Source: Bosea sp. 29B (lineage in GTDB: Bacteria > Pseudomonadota > Alphaproteobacteria > Rhizobiales > Beijerinckiaceae). Taken from it: a DNA stretch of 64,000 nt. Every line of letters begins with the position of its first letter. The first letter of the stretch is position 1. The stretch lies in assembly GCF_902506165.1 (NCBI RefSeq), contig NZ_LR733817.1, positions 4,249,027 through 4,313,026 of the forward strand, given 5' to 3'. The notes beneath the pieces are model-generated. The model was not told the origin of the DNA and ran no database searches. It saw only the letters and a list, made by a program, of their open reading frames with translations. Position numbers and translations under genes: made by a program. Shown piece by piece: positions 8,512-16,862 of the stretch.

Positions 8512-9567
8512 TCAACCGTCCAGCCCTGCGAGCATTCGGGTCAGCGCCGCCGCCGACATCGGCCTGGCGAGCGGGTAGGACTGGCCGGCCCAGAGCAGGG
8601 TGAAGTCGTCGCGGCCCGCAGCCTCCGCGGCGCTGCGCAGCGGTCCCAGCGCCGTGCCGGCGGTCGGGAAGGCCGGCGCGAGCTCGGAGATCGGGCCGAG
8701 CTCCGTCATGGCGCGGTTGACGATGCCGCGCGCCGGCCGGCCGGTGAACAGGTTGGTGAGCGCGGTTGGCCGCTCGCTCATGCCGAGCGCCTTGCGGTAG
8801 ATCGGCGAGATCTTGGCCTCGGGCGTGAACAGATAGGCGGTGCCGACCTGGACGGCCGCCGCTCCGAGGGCGAAGGCGGCTTCCACGCCGCGCCGGTCGG
8901 TGACGCCGCCGGCGGCGATGACCGGGATCGGGACGGCGTCGACCACCTGCGGCACCAGCGCGAAGGTGCCGACCTGCTCGGAGATCCGGTCGTTCAGGAA
9001 AATGCCGCGATGACCGCCGGCCTCGGCCCCCATGGCGATGACCGCGTCGACGCCGTGCTCGGCCAGCCAGCGCGCCTCCGGCACGGTCGTGGCGGAGGCG
9101 ATGATCCTGGCGCCGGTGCGCTTCACGCGGTCGAACAGCTCCGGCGCCGGCAGGCCGAAATGGAAGCTGACGATCTCGGGGCGATACTCCTCGACCACGC
9201 CCGCCAGGCCTGCGTCGAAGGGCGTGCGCCCGCTCGGCGTCTTCGGCATGTCCGGGTCGAGCCCGGCCTCGGCATAGTAGCCGTCGAGGCGCTTCAGCCA
9301 GGCGGCCTGCCGGGCAGGATCGGCGGCCGGGGGAGTGTGGCAGAAGAAGTTGACGTTGATCGGCCGGCGCGTGCCGGCCCGCACTGTGTCGAACGCGGCA
9401 CGCAGGCCCGCCTCGTTGTATTGCGCGCCGGCCAGCGAGCCGAGCCCGCCGGCTTCGCTGACGGCGATGACCATCTCGGGTGTCGAGGCGAGGGCCATCG
9501 GTCCCTGGATAATCGGCAGTTCGATGCCGAACAGGTCGAGCAGTCGCGATTGTGCCGTGCTGGTCAT
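8512..9567 (-). CDS. Nitronate monooxygenase
   Basis: A 351-residue FMN-dependent TIM-barrel enzyme of the NMO/2-nitropropane dioxygenase family. It opens with the substrate-binding LPIIQGPMA loop and carries GAEAGGHRG with the catalytic histidine, then the phosphate-binding VIAAGGVTD segment. Family members oxidise alkyl nitronates such as propionate-3-nitronate to carbonyl compounds and nitrite. ATG 9567 is preferred over 9573 because GAGGA sits six bases upstream of it. It closes a leftward set with a tautomerase, an SDR and a LysR gene, so the real substrate may be a small catabolic intermediate. Confidence 0.88.
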   Translation of the reverse strand: MTSTAQSRLLDLFGIELPIIQGPMALASTPEMVIAVSEAGGLGSLAGAQYNEAGLRAAFDTVRAGTRRPINVNFFCHTPPAADPARQAAWLKRLDGYYAEAGLDPDMPKTPSGRTPFDAGLAGVVEEYRPEIVSFHFGLPAPELFDRVKRTGARIIASATTVPEARWLAEHGVDAVIAMGAEAGGHRGIFLNDRISEQVGTFALVPQVVDAVPIPVIAAGGVTDRRGVEAAFALGAAAVQVGTAYLFTPEAKISPIYRKALGMSERPTALTNLFTGRPARGIVNRAMTELGPISELAPAFPTAGTALGPLRSAAEAAGRDDFTLLWAGQSYPLARPMSAAALTRMLAGLDG

Positions 9568-9676
9568 GGTCATTCCTCACAAGGGCCGAACGGGCAGCGG
9601 CCAATGTCTGCCGCAGCCCGTCGATTTCAAGGCGAAGGTCAGCGCATCCGCGGTGCAGGATTGAGCGGAACCCTGT

Positions 9677-9907
9677 TCAGCCCGCGGCGCGCCGCTTGCG
9701 GTATTCCGGGACGGGCAGGCCGCCCCAGCCCCAGTTGTCGAGCTCGACCTCCTCGATGATGACGAAGGTCGCATCGAGGGGCTTGTTCAGCACGTCGAGC
9801 AGGAGCTGGCTGGCGCCGGCGATGAGCCTGGCCTTCTCCTCGGAGGTGACCGAGGAGCGGCCGGGTCCGGAGCCCTCGTGGGTAACCTGGATTGTGACGA
9901 TCGGCAT
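9677..9907 (-). CDS. 4-oxalocrotonate tautomerase-like protein
   Basis: A 76-residue single-domain tautomerase. Pro2 directly after the initiator Met is the catalytic general base of the superfamily, and the beta-alpha-beta layout (PIVTIQVT, a helix, then DATFVIIEEV) fits. AAGGAGG lies 5 bases before the ATG. Such enzymes shift keto/enol or double-bond positions in oxo acids, and several dehalogenate or hydrate. It lies between SDR and nitronate monooxygenase genes on the same strand with short gaps, so the three probably act in one catabolic route that cannot be named from sequence. Confidence 0.85.
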   Translation of the reverse strand: MPIVTIQVTHEGSGPGRSSVTSEEKARLIAGASQLLLDVLNKPLDATFVIIEEVELDNWGWGGLPVPEYRKRRAAG

Positions 9908-9936
9908 GGGTGCCTCCTTCTGATTCGACTTGCAGG

Positions 9937-10647
9937 TCAGTGGCCGGCGCTCTGGCCGCCATCGACGTGGAGGATCTCGCCGGTGACGAAACCGGCGCTT
10001 TCCAGGAAGAGCACGGCATCGACGATGTCGCGGACCTCGCCCATGCGCTTGACCGGGTGCAGTCCCGCCAGGAACTCATGCGTCTGCGGCGCGTGCATCG
10101 GGGTTTTGATGATGCCGGGCGAGACCGCGTTCACGCGGATGCCCTGGGTAGCGTATTCGACCGCCAGCGCCTTGGTCGCCGAATTGATGCCGCCCTTGGT
10201 CAGGTTGGCGAGCACGGTCGGAACGCCCGCGACCGCATGGTCGGTCAGGCTCGTGGTGATGCTGACGATGTGGCCGGAGCCCTGCTTCAGCATCGCGGCC
10301 ACGGCCTGCTGGGTGACGTGGAAGAAGCCGGCGAGATTGGTCGCGATCTTTCTCTGGAAATCCTCTGCCGTGTAGTCGGTGAAGGGCTTGGCGATGAAGA
10401 TGCCGGCATTGTTGACCAGCGTGTCGACGCGCCCGAAGCGGGCGATCGCCTCACGGACGACCGCCTCGGCCGTCGCCGGATCGGCGATGTCGCCGGGGAC
10501 CGCGAGAATGTCCGGGTCGCTGGCCTGCGTGATCGAGCGCGATGTCGCGACGACCCGATAATTGCGGTCGCGGAAACCCTTGACCAGCGCCGCGCCGATG
10601 CCCTGCGAGGCGCCGGTGACGATAGCGACCTTCCGTTCGTTGCTCAT
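9937..10647 (-). CDS. SDR-family NAD(P)-dependent oxidoreductase
   Basis: A 236-residue short-chain dehydrogenase. VTGASQGIG binds the cofactor near residue 10, NNAG follows near residue 80, and the C-terminal HVDGGQSAGH is typical. The catalytic positions are less canonical. SITTSLTDHAVAGVPTVLANLTKGG has the Ser, but the usual YxxxK tyrosine is replaced (LANLTKGG), so the fold is sure while activity is not. ATG 10647 with GAGGATC upstream is the best start; longer forms run into the LysR intergenic region. A 28-bp inverted repeat lies 90 bp upstream. Confidence 0.85.
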   Translation of the reverse strand: MSNERKVAIVTGASQGIGAALVKGFRDRNYRVVATSRSITQASDPDILAVPGDIADPATAEAVVREAIARFGRVDTLVNNAGIFIAKPFTDYTAEDFQRKIATNLAGFFHVTQQAVAAMLKQGSGHIVSITTSLTDHAVAGVPTVLANLTKGGINSATKALAVEYATQGIRVNAVSPGIIKTPMHAPQTHEFLAGLHPVKRMGEVRDIVDAVLFLESAGFVTGEILHVDGGQSAGH

Positions 10648-10738
10648 GATGATCCTCGTTGCTTCGGCAGCGAGCGGACGTGCCGCTGCCCGGCTTTGGG
10701 CCTGATGACGAGGAATCTGGAGTGTTTCGCGCCGCGGC

Positions 10739-10766
10739 TGAATGCCTGCTGTACGGCAGGCATTCA
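10739..10766. promoter_or_regulatory. 28-bp perfect inverted repeat upstream of SDR gene
   Basis: TGAATGCCTGC (10739-10749) and GCAGGCATTCA (10756-10766) are perfect 11-bp complements around a TGTACG centre. It lies between the LysR stop and the SDR start on the leftward strand. A strong intrinsic terminator would need a U tract, and none follows, so an operator for the SDR-tautomerase-NMO set is the better reading. A terminator for the LysR gene remains possible. Confidence 0.5.
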
Positions 10767-10791
10767 TACGTCACGCGGAAGAATGGATGGT

Positions 10792-11727
10792 TCAGGAACT
10801 CATCACGCCCGACGCGGCCGAGAGCCGCGCGAAGTCGGCCCGCAAGCGCGGCACGGCGAAGTCGAGGAAGGCCCGGACCTTGGGGACGTTCGAACGGCCC
10901 TGCGGCATGACCAGGTTGACGGGGCGGGGCGGCGGTTCGGCATCCCGCAGCAGGAGCTGGAGCGAACCGTCCTGCACGCGCTCGGCGACGTGGTAGGTGA
11001 ACAGCCGCGTGACGCCGAGCCCGCCGACCGCAGCCCCCAATGCTGCCCTGACACTGTTGACGGTGAGCCGCGGCCTGAACTGGACGGAGCGGGACACGGA
11101 GCCGCCTTTCACGGGCGGGAAGATCCAGGCATCGCGCCCGAAATCGGTGCAGGCGATGATGCTGTGCCTGGCCAGGTCTCCCGGCTCGTCGATGCGCGGG
11201 TGCTGGCTGAGATAGCGCGGCGAGGCTGCGACCACCGTCCGGACCTCGCCGCCGATGCGGATGGCCGTCATTGCCGAATCCGGCAGGTCGAGGATACGCA
11301 AGGCAATGTCGATGCCTTCCTCGACCAGGTTGGCGCCACGCGAGAGCAGGACGAGGTTGACCGAGACGGCCGGAAAGGCCTCGACGAAGGCATCGATGAT
11401 CGGGCGCAGGATCTCCTCGCCACTGATCGGCGGCGCCGTGATGGTCAAGGTGCCGCGCGGGGCGGCTTGCTCGCCGGCGCCGACTGCGTCGAGCTCCTGC
11501 AGCTCGGCGAGGATGCGGCGGCAGGCAGCGGCGTAGCGCTCGCCGGTCTCGCTCAGCCGAATCGAGCGGGTTGTACGATGCAGCAACGGAGCGCCGGCCT
11601 GCTGTTCGAGGAAGGCAACGGCCCGGCTGACGGCGGCCGGGGAGCGGCCGAGCAGGCGTCCCGCCCCGGCGAGGCTGCCCTCGTCCAGTGCGGCGATGAA
11701 CACTTTCATCGCGTCGATGCGGTCCAT
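10792..11727 (-). CDS. LysR-family transcriptional regulator
   Basis: A 311-residue LysR protein with the helix-turn-helix in residues 1-60 (LDEGSLAGAGRLLGRSPAAV, then the recognition helix) and an effector domain after residue 90. It belongs to the DsdC/AaeR-like branch that starts MDRIDAMKVF. It lies upstream of, and in the same direction as, the SDR, tautomerase and nitronate monooxygenase genes rather than divergent from them. It may regulate them through the inverted repeat at 10739-10766, but this is inference. Confidence 0.9.
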   Translation of the reverse strand: MDRIDAMKVFIAALDEGSLAGAGRLLGRSPAAVSRAVAFLEQQAGAPLLHRTTRSIRLSETGERYAAACRRILAELQELDAVGAGEQAAPRGTLTITAPPISGEEILRPIIDAFVEAFPAVSVNLVLLSRGANLVEEGIDIALRILDLPDSAMTAIRIGGEVRTVVAASPRYLSQHPRIDEPGDLARHSIIACTDFGRDAWIFPPVKGGSVSRSVQFRPRLTVNSVRAALGAAVGGLGVTRLFTYHVAERVQDGSLQLLLRDAEPPPRPVNLVMPQGRSNVPKVRAFLDFAVPRLRADFARLSAASGVMSS

Positions 11728-11808
11728 GATGCCCCCGAGCCTCAGGCCTTAAGCTCGGTCAATCCGGCAGGCTGTCAAGCGCCGGCGGGCCGGGCCAGGT
11801 ACGCCTCG

Positions 11809-13530
11809 TTAGGCCGGCTTGTGCGGCAGAGCGAGGCCGTAGCGCTCGTCGGCAGGCTGCTCCTCAGCCTTGCGCAGCCTGGTCTCGCTCAGCTCGTCGG
11901 CCGCTTCCAGGATCGGGTAGGCGATCGAGGTGATGTGGCCATGGATGCGCTTCAGGTCACGCAGCACGTCGAGATGGATCGAGGAGGTCTCGAGCGACTG
12001 CGTCACCCCGCTGCGCAGGCGCTCATAGTGCTTCTCGGTCGCGATGCGCTCGGCGACGCGCATCGCGCTCTTCTCGTCGAAGAGCTGGCGGGCAAGGCCG
12101 ATGTCTCGCGTGGCCAGCACATTGAGCGAAAGCTGCAGGCTATGGCTGACCCTCGCGTGGAAATCGCGGATCTCGGCGAGGCCTTCCTCGGAGAAGCGGT
12201 AGCGCTTGCGGATCTTCTTCTCGGCGAGTTCGCGCAGGTTCTTGTCGATGATGTCGCCGATATGCTCGAGATTGGTGGTCGCCGTGATGATCTCGAACAG
12301 GCGCCGGCTGTCCTCCTCGCCGAGCGGACGGCGCGACAGCTTGACGAGATAGAGCTTGATCGCCTCGTGGATCGTGTCGACGCCGTCATCGGCGGCCGCG
12401 ATCTCGCGCGAGAGGGCGAGCTTGTCCTGCTCCAGCAGGGTCTGCAGGTCCTTCAGCATGGCGCCGACGCGGTCGCCCAGATGCAGCGTCTCGCGCATTG
12501 CGCTGGCAAGGGCTTCGGGCGGGCTGTCGAGCAGGCCGGCGTCGAGATAGAGCGGCCGGATGCGCTGCTCGGCTTCTTCGGGCTTGGCCGGGGTCAGACG
12601 CGTCACCAGTGCCGCGATCGGCTGGACGAAGGGCAGGAAGGCGATGGCGCCGATGATGTTCAGCGCCAGATGGATCTCGACTGCCAGGCGCGAGGGATCG
12701 TGCGACAGCGCCGAGAACCAGCCCGAGAGCGGCCTGGCGAAGGGAATCACGACGAGTGCGATCAGGATGCGCGTCAGCAGGTTGGCGAGCGCGACGCGGC
12801 GCTGCACCACCGGCGCGCCGAGTTGGTCGAGCACCGGCACCAGCGCGTTGCCGAGATTGGCACCGACGATCAGGATCAGCGCGGTCGGCGCCGGGAACAG
12901 CCCGCCGGCCCAGAACGAGGCGATCAGGAGGACGATGGCGAGGCTGGAATGGGTCAGCCAGGTCGCCGCCACCGTGATCGCGACGGCGAGCAGCGGCTCG
13001 CTCGCCAGCGCCTCGAACACCGAACGGAACACGGGCGATTGCGCCAGCGGCGCCGAGGCGGTCTTGAGTTCGGCGAGCGAGAGCAGGATCAGGCCGATGC
13101 CGACGATCAGGCGCCCGATATTGCGCGCGCGGTTCATCGCCTCGTTGGCGAGGTAGAGCGCGACGCCGACGGAAAGGCAGGCGCCCCAGAGCCAGCCGAG
13201 CTCGAACGAGACCAGGAAGGCGGCGAGCGCCGTGCCGACATTGGCGCCGAGCAGCACGGCGAAGGCCATGGGCAGGCCGATCAGCGCCTGGCCGGCGAAG
13301 GAGGAGAGCAGCAGTGTCGTCGCCGTCGAGCTCTGCAGGATCAGCGTCACCACCGCCCCGCTCGCCATCGCCGAGACGCGGTTGCCGGCGAAGCGCGCCA
13401 GACCCTGCCGTAGCGAGGGGCCGAAGGCCCGCGTCGCGCCCGTCCGCACCAGCCTGACCGCCCAGATCAGCAGCGCCACCGAACCGGCGAGGTGGATCAG
13501 GATGGCGGTTGTGCTCTCGGCGGCGTTCAT
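11809..13530 (-). CDS. Na+/phosphate cotransporter (NptA/PhoU-domain type)
   Basis: A 573-residue protein. About 330 N-terminal residues hold two inverted transmembrane repeats, each with the QSST-type signature of Na/Pi symporters (LQSSTATTLLLSSF near residue 65 and THSSLAIVLL in repeat two), and glycine-rich GANVGTALAAF and GANLGNALVPV pairs. The C-terminal 200 residues are a soluble helical PhoU-like domain. It should import phosphate with sodium at the inner membrane and may modulate the Pho response. It is monocistronic, with no pst or pho genes nearby. Confidence 0.9.
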   Translation of the reverse strand: MNAAESTTAILIHLAGSVALLIWAVRLVRTGATRAFGPSLRQGLARFAGNRVSAMASGAVVTLILQSSTATTLLLSSFAGQALIGLPMAFAVLLGANVGTALAAFLVSFELGWLWGACLSVGVALYLANEAMNRARNIGRLIVGIGLILLSLAELKTASAPLAQSPVFRSVFEALASEPLLAVAITVAATWLTHSSLAIVLLIASFWAGGLFPAPTALILIVGANLGNALVPVLDQLGAPVVQRRVALANLLTRILIALVVIPFARPLSGWFSALSHDPSRLAVEIHLALNIIGAIAFLPFVQPIAALVTRLTPAKPEEAEQRIRPLYLDAGLLDSPPEALASAMRETLHLGDRVGAMLKDLQTLLEQDKLALSREIAAADDGVDTIHEAIKLYLVKLSRRPLGEEDSRRLFEIITATTNLEHIGDIIDKNLRELAEKKIRKRYRFSEEGLAEIRDFHARVSHSLQLSLNVLATRDIGLARQLFDEKSAMRVAERIATEKHYERLRSGVTQSLETSSIHLDVLRDLKRIHGHITSIAYPILEAADELSETRLRKAEEQPADERYGLALPHKPA

Positions 13531-13950
13531 CGTGGGGAGGGCGCTCCTTCAGGCGGGAATCGGAGAGGTCAAGCGACGGATTATGCCGCCAAATTCGTTA
13601 GCCGTCTTATAAAATCGACGGCGGAAATGGTCTACGTCTTACGCGTGCGCTGTGAGATGGAAGACGGTCGTCGCACGCTCAAAAGCACAACAGCCAGCGG
13701 CCGTGGCGATCCACGACAACGCTGGCAAGCCTTCTTCCTAGCCGGTCAGTGTGGAAGAATTGCGGTCACGGTCTGCGCTGACGACTAGCGCGTGCTGACT
13801 TTCCACGGAACCACCCTCGTCATCCTGGGCGAGCGAAGCTCGGCCCGGGATCCATCGCAGGACTCCGGAGCCTTACGATGGATCCCGGAGCTGCGCGGCT
13901 TCGCCGCTGGTCCAGGATGGCGGTGTGGGTCCGAGCAAAATCCGAATGCT
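13531..13950. other. Intergenic region with a weak small ORF and a palindromic repeat
   Basis: This 420-bp gap holds no convincing gene. A 53-codon ORF at 13627-13788 (+) starts MVYVLRVRCEME and uses more TTA/CTA/AAA/ACA codons than its neighbours. It has no well-spaced ribosome site and no recognisable family, so it is only a weak candidate. The right part, 13821-13919, is a palindromic dispersed repeat listed separately. Confidence 0.3.
13821..13919. repeat. Small palindromic dispersed repeat
   Basis: Outer arms CATCCTGG (13821-13828) and CCAGGATG (13912-13919) enclose inner 13-bp arms CCGGGATCCATCG (13845-13857) and CGATGGATCCCGG (13876-13888). This nested dyad is of the short intergenic palindrome type scattered through Hyphomicrobiales genomes. 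It may fold in RNA or act as a gyrase/IHF-type site; no protein product is expected. Confidence 0.7.
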
Positions 13951-14634
13951 CTAAGCGGCCGGAGCAGGCTTCGACTGGGATTTGCTCGCGAGGGCGGTGC
14001 GCTCGGCCGCCATCGCCGTGATCAGGCGAGGATAGGCTTCCTGCATTGCCTCGCGAAAGGCTTCGAACGGCATCTCGTCATGGTCGCCGCGGTCGAGCAC
14101 ATAGTCCATGTGCTGCCGGCCGGTTGCATCGAAGGGCTGGAAGATCGAGTCCACGCTGCCGTCGAAATCGAGCGGCTCGACGTCGAAGCGGGCGCAGAAG
14201 GCAAGGTCGAAGGCTGGCGTCGCCTTGACCCAGCGGCCTTCGAAATGGAGCAGCGTATAGGCGTGCCAGCGGAAGACGTCGGTGCCCATCAGTTCGAGGA
14301 TGCGCGGCGAGGCCAGGTGGTTGCGTACATCGGCGAAACCGACGCGCGCCGGAATGCCAGCTGCGCGGCAGACCGCGGCGAGCGTCACCGCCTTGGGCAC
14401 GCAGAACGAGCCCTTCGCCTCCAGGCAGCGCGAGGCGACGAAGATGTCGCGCTCGATGCCGAAATAGCGGAGGTCGTAGGGGATCGCGTCGCGGACGGCG
14501 TAATAGAGCCGCACGGCGCGGTAGCGGTCGGGGCCAGTGCCGGCATGGCGGTCGACGAAGGCGCGAATCGCCGGCGCATTGGCGTCGATGAAGGGCGTCG
14601 CCTTCAACGCCCCGGCGAGCCTGTCGTCGCTCAT
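13951..14634 (-). CDS. Transglutaminase-like domain protein
   Basis: A 227-residue protein with a transglutaminase-like cysteine-protease fold. Cys78 lies in GSFCVPKAVTLAAVCRAAG, His124 in FRWHAYTLL and Asp143 in KATPAFD, giving a complete Cys-His-Asp triad. Bacterial members are amidases or peptidases of unknown target; some act in amide hydrolysis. Its ATG overlaps the stop of the HCCA-isomerase-like gene by four bases (14631-14634), so it is translationally coupled to the end of the terpene operon. A longer frame to 14844 exists but would overlap that gene. Substrate is unknown. Confidence 0.85.
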   Translation of the reverse strand: MSDDRLAGALKATPFIDANAPAIRAFVDRHAGTGPDRYRAVRLYYAVRDAIPYDLRYFGIERDIFVASRCLEAKGSFCVPKAVTLAAVCRAAGIPARVGFADVRNHLASPRILELMGTDVFRWHAYTLLHFEGRWVKATPAFDLAFCARFDVEPLDFDGSVDSIFQPFDATGRQHMDYVLDRGDHDEMPFEAFREAMQEAYPRLITAMAAERTALASKSQSKPAPAA

Positions 14635-15251
14635 CGCACCCTCCTGTTCGCGCCATGCTGCAGCCGCCAGGCGATCTGCGGCAGGCGGTCGGCGCCGAAG
14701 AAGCTCTCGCCGTCCAGCGTCACGAAGGGCACGCCGGTGACGCCAGCCGCGCCGGCTTCGTCGATCGCCTCGCCAAGGCGCTGGCGGCCCTCGGCCCCGT
14801 CGATCATGGCGCGGATCGCCTCCGGCGTCTCGCCGGCTAGGCACGGCAGGTCGGCGAGCACGGCCGGGTCGGCGATACTCTCAGCCCTGGCGAAGAAGGC
14901 CTCGAAGATCTCGGTCGCCAGTCGTAGCCCGTCCTGGTGCCGCGTCGCGGTCCAGGCATGGTGGAGCCGGCCGGCGAGATGGGCCGAGATCTGCAGTGGA
15001 TCGGGGACCCGGAACGGCAGGCCGAAGAATTCGGCCGAGCGCGTCACGTCCTCGAGGAAATAGCGCCGCCGCGCCGGCGTCTCCAGCGGGTTGACGACGC
15101 CCTGCTGCTTGAACACCGCCCAAAGCAGGATCGGCCTGAGTTCCAGCACTCGGCCGTGCTCTTCGGCCAGCCGCGCCAGCGGACGAAGCGCGAAATAGGA
15201 ATAGGGCGAGGCGAAATCGAGATAGAGGCGGAGCGTTCCCGGCATGGCCAT
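14631..15251 (-). CDS. 2-hydroxychromene-2-carboxylate isomerase-like (DsbA family) protein
   Basis: A 206-residue DsbA-fold protein of the HCCA isomerase/kappa-GST branch. The usual CxxC is replaced by DFASPYSYFAL, where the Ser is the glutathione-contacting residue of this branch. The cis-Pro loop is VTGVPFVTLDG. Known members isomerise an aromatic catabolic intermediate in naphthalene breakdown using glutathione. Here it follows atuC with a one-base TGATG overlap and precedes a transglutaminase-like gene. It is thus part of the terpene operon, where its role is not established. Confidence 0.87.
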   Translation of the reverse strand: MAMPGTLRLYLDFASPYSYFALRPLARLAEEHGRVLELRPILLWAVFKQQGVVNPLETPARRRYFLEDVTRSAEFFGLPFRVPDPLQISAHLAGRLHHAWTATRHQDGLRLATEIFEAFFARAESIADPAVLADLPCLAGETPEAIRAMIDGAEGRQRLGEAIDEAGAAGVTGVPFVTLDGESFFGADRLPQIAWRLQHGANRRVR

Positions 15252-16858
15252 CAGAACCGGAAGACGCCGTAGCCGGGCGGGCCGAGCGGCGCGTTCAGCG
15301 AGGCCGAGATCGCCACGCCGAGCGCATTGCGGGTGTCGAGTGGGTCGATGATGCCGTCGTCCCAGAGTTCCGAGGTCGAGTAATAGGCCGAGAGCTGCTC
15401 CTGATAGGCTTTGCGCGTCTCCTCCCAGAGCTGATCAATCTCGCTCTGGTCGACCGTTCCGCCATTGCGCTTCATCTGGTTGGCCTTGACCTCGGCCAGT
15501 GTGTTCGCCGCCTGGTCGCCGCCCATCACGCCGATCTGGTGGTTCGGCCAGGAGAACAGGAAACGCCCGTCGAAGGCGCGCCCGCACATGCCGTAATTGC
15601 CGGCGCCGAACGAGCCGTTGCACATCACCGTGAATTTCGGCACCCGCGAGCAGCTCTGCGCCATGATCATCTTGGCGCCGTCCTTGGTGATGCCGCGCCG
15701 CTCGTATTCGCGCCCGACCATGTAGCCGGTGATGTTCTGCAGGAAGACCAGCGGCGTGTTGTTCTGGTTGCAGAGCTCGATGAAATGGGCGCCCTTGATC
15801 GAGGAATCGTTGAAGAGCACGCCGTTGTTGGCGAGGATTCCGACCTTGAAGCCCCAGATGTTGGCGAAGCCGCAGACCAAGGTCGTGCCATAGTTCGGCT
15901 TGTATTCATGGAAGCGGCTGCCGTCGACGACGCGGGCGATGATCTCGCGCATGTCGAAGGCCTTCTTGATGTCGTCGGGCACGATCCCATAGATCTCGGC
16001 GGGGTCGTAGAACGGCTCCTCCGGCACCTCGCGCTGCGCCTCCCAGCGCGGTAGCCGGTCCCATTGCGAGACGATGTCACGGCCGATCTCGATGGCGTGC
16101 TCCTCGCTGTCGGCGGGATAGTCGCAGGTGCCCGAGACGCTGGTGTGCATCTCGGCGCCGCCGAGTTCCTCGACCGTGACGTCCTCGCCCGTCGCCGCCT
16201 TCACCAGAGGCGGGCCGCCCAGGAAGACCGCGCCGGTGCCGCGCACGATGACGCTGTAATCGGAGAGCCCCGGGATATAGGCGCCGCCGGCCGTGCAATG
16301 GCCGAAGACGAGGGCGAGCTGCTTCACGCCCATCTTCGACAGCATGGACTGATTGCGGAAGATCCGCCCGCCCATGTAGCGGTCGGGGAACAGCTCCGAC
16401 TGCAATTGCAGGAAGCCGCCGGCGGAATCGCAGAGATGGACGACCGGCAGCCGGTTCTCCATGGCGATGTCGAGCGCGCGGACGATCTTCTTGACCGTGA
16501 GGGGATACCAGGCCCCGCCCTTCACCGTCGGGTCGTCGGCACGGATCATCACCTCGCGGCCGGAGACCATGCCGATGCCGACGATCGAGCTGGCCGAGGG
16601 CGATTCCCCGCCATAGGCCATGTTGGCCGCGAGCGAGGACAGTTCGAGAAAGGGTGTGCCGGGGTCGAGCAGCATCTCGATGCGCTTGCGCTGCGGCATC
16701 TTCTGCTGGCGGGCGAGCCGGTCGAGGTCGCGCTGCGGGCGGGCATGGCGCGCCGCCTCCTGCTTTGCCTTGAACTCGGCGACGAGGCGGCGGTTATGCG
16801 CCTCGTTGCGGCGGAAATCGGCGGAGGCGGTGTTGATCGAGGATTGCAGTCTGGACAT
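15251..16858 (-). CDS. atuC: Geranyl-CoA carboxylase beta subunit (carboxyltransferase)
   Basis: A 535-residue acyl-CoA carboxyltransferase with both crotonase-like halves, including FGHCTAGGAY, VFLGGPPLVKAATGE and NGSFGAGNYGMCGRAF. The segment PDRYMGGRIFRNQ has Gly163 where methylcrotonyl-CoA carboxylases carry Phe (HFGRIF). From the literature on this enzyme pair, as I recall it, that Gly opens the pocket for the longer geranyl chain. With AtuA, AtuD, AtuB and AtuE-like neighbours this supports the geranyl-CoA assignment over mccB. ATG 16858 is chosen because the frame upstream of it overlaps the biotin-carrier gene. Confidence 0.85.
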   Translation of the reverse strand: MSRLQSSINTASADFRRNEAHNRRLVAEFKAKQEAARHARPQRDLDRLARQQKMPQRKRIEMLLDPGTPFLELSSLAANMAYGGESPSASSIVGIGMVSGREVMIRADDPTVKGGAWYPLTVKKIVRALDIAMENRLPVVHLCDSAGGFLQLQSELFPDRYMGGRIFRNQSMLSKMGVKQLALVFGHCTAGGAYIPGLSDYSVIVRGTGAVFLGGPPLVKAATGEDVTVEELGGAEMHTSVSGTCDYPADSEEHAIEIGRDIVSQWDRLPRWEAQREVPEEPFYDPAEIYGIVPDDIKKAFDMREIIARVVDGSRFHEYKPNYGTTLVCGFANIWGFKVGILANNGVLFNDSSIKGAHFIELCNQNNTPLVFLQNITGYMVGREYERRGITKDGAKMIMAQSCSRVPKFTVMCNGSFGAGNYGMCGRAFDGRFLFSWPNHQIGVMGGDQAANTLAEVKANQMKRNGGTVDQSEIDQLWEETRKAYQEQLSAYYSTSELWDDGIIDPLDTRNALGVAISASLNAPLGPPGYGVFRF

Positions 16859-16862
16859 CGGG

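Noticed and set aside
9910..13413. A 1167-codon open frame on the plus strand opposite the SDR, LysR and Na/Pi genes
   Set aside because: It is antisense to three well-supported genes, has no family match and a composition of Arg/Gly/Asp/Glu repeats typical of mirror frames in GC-rich DNA.
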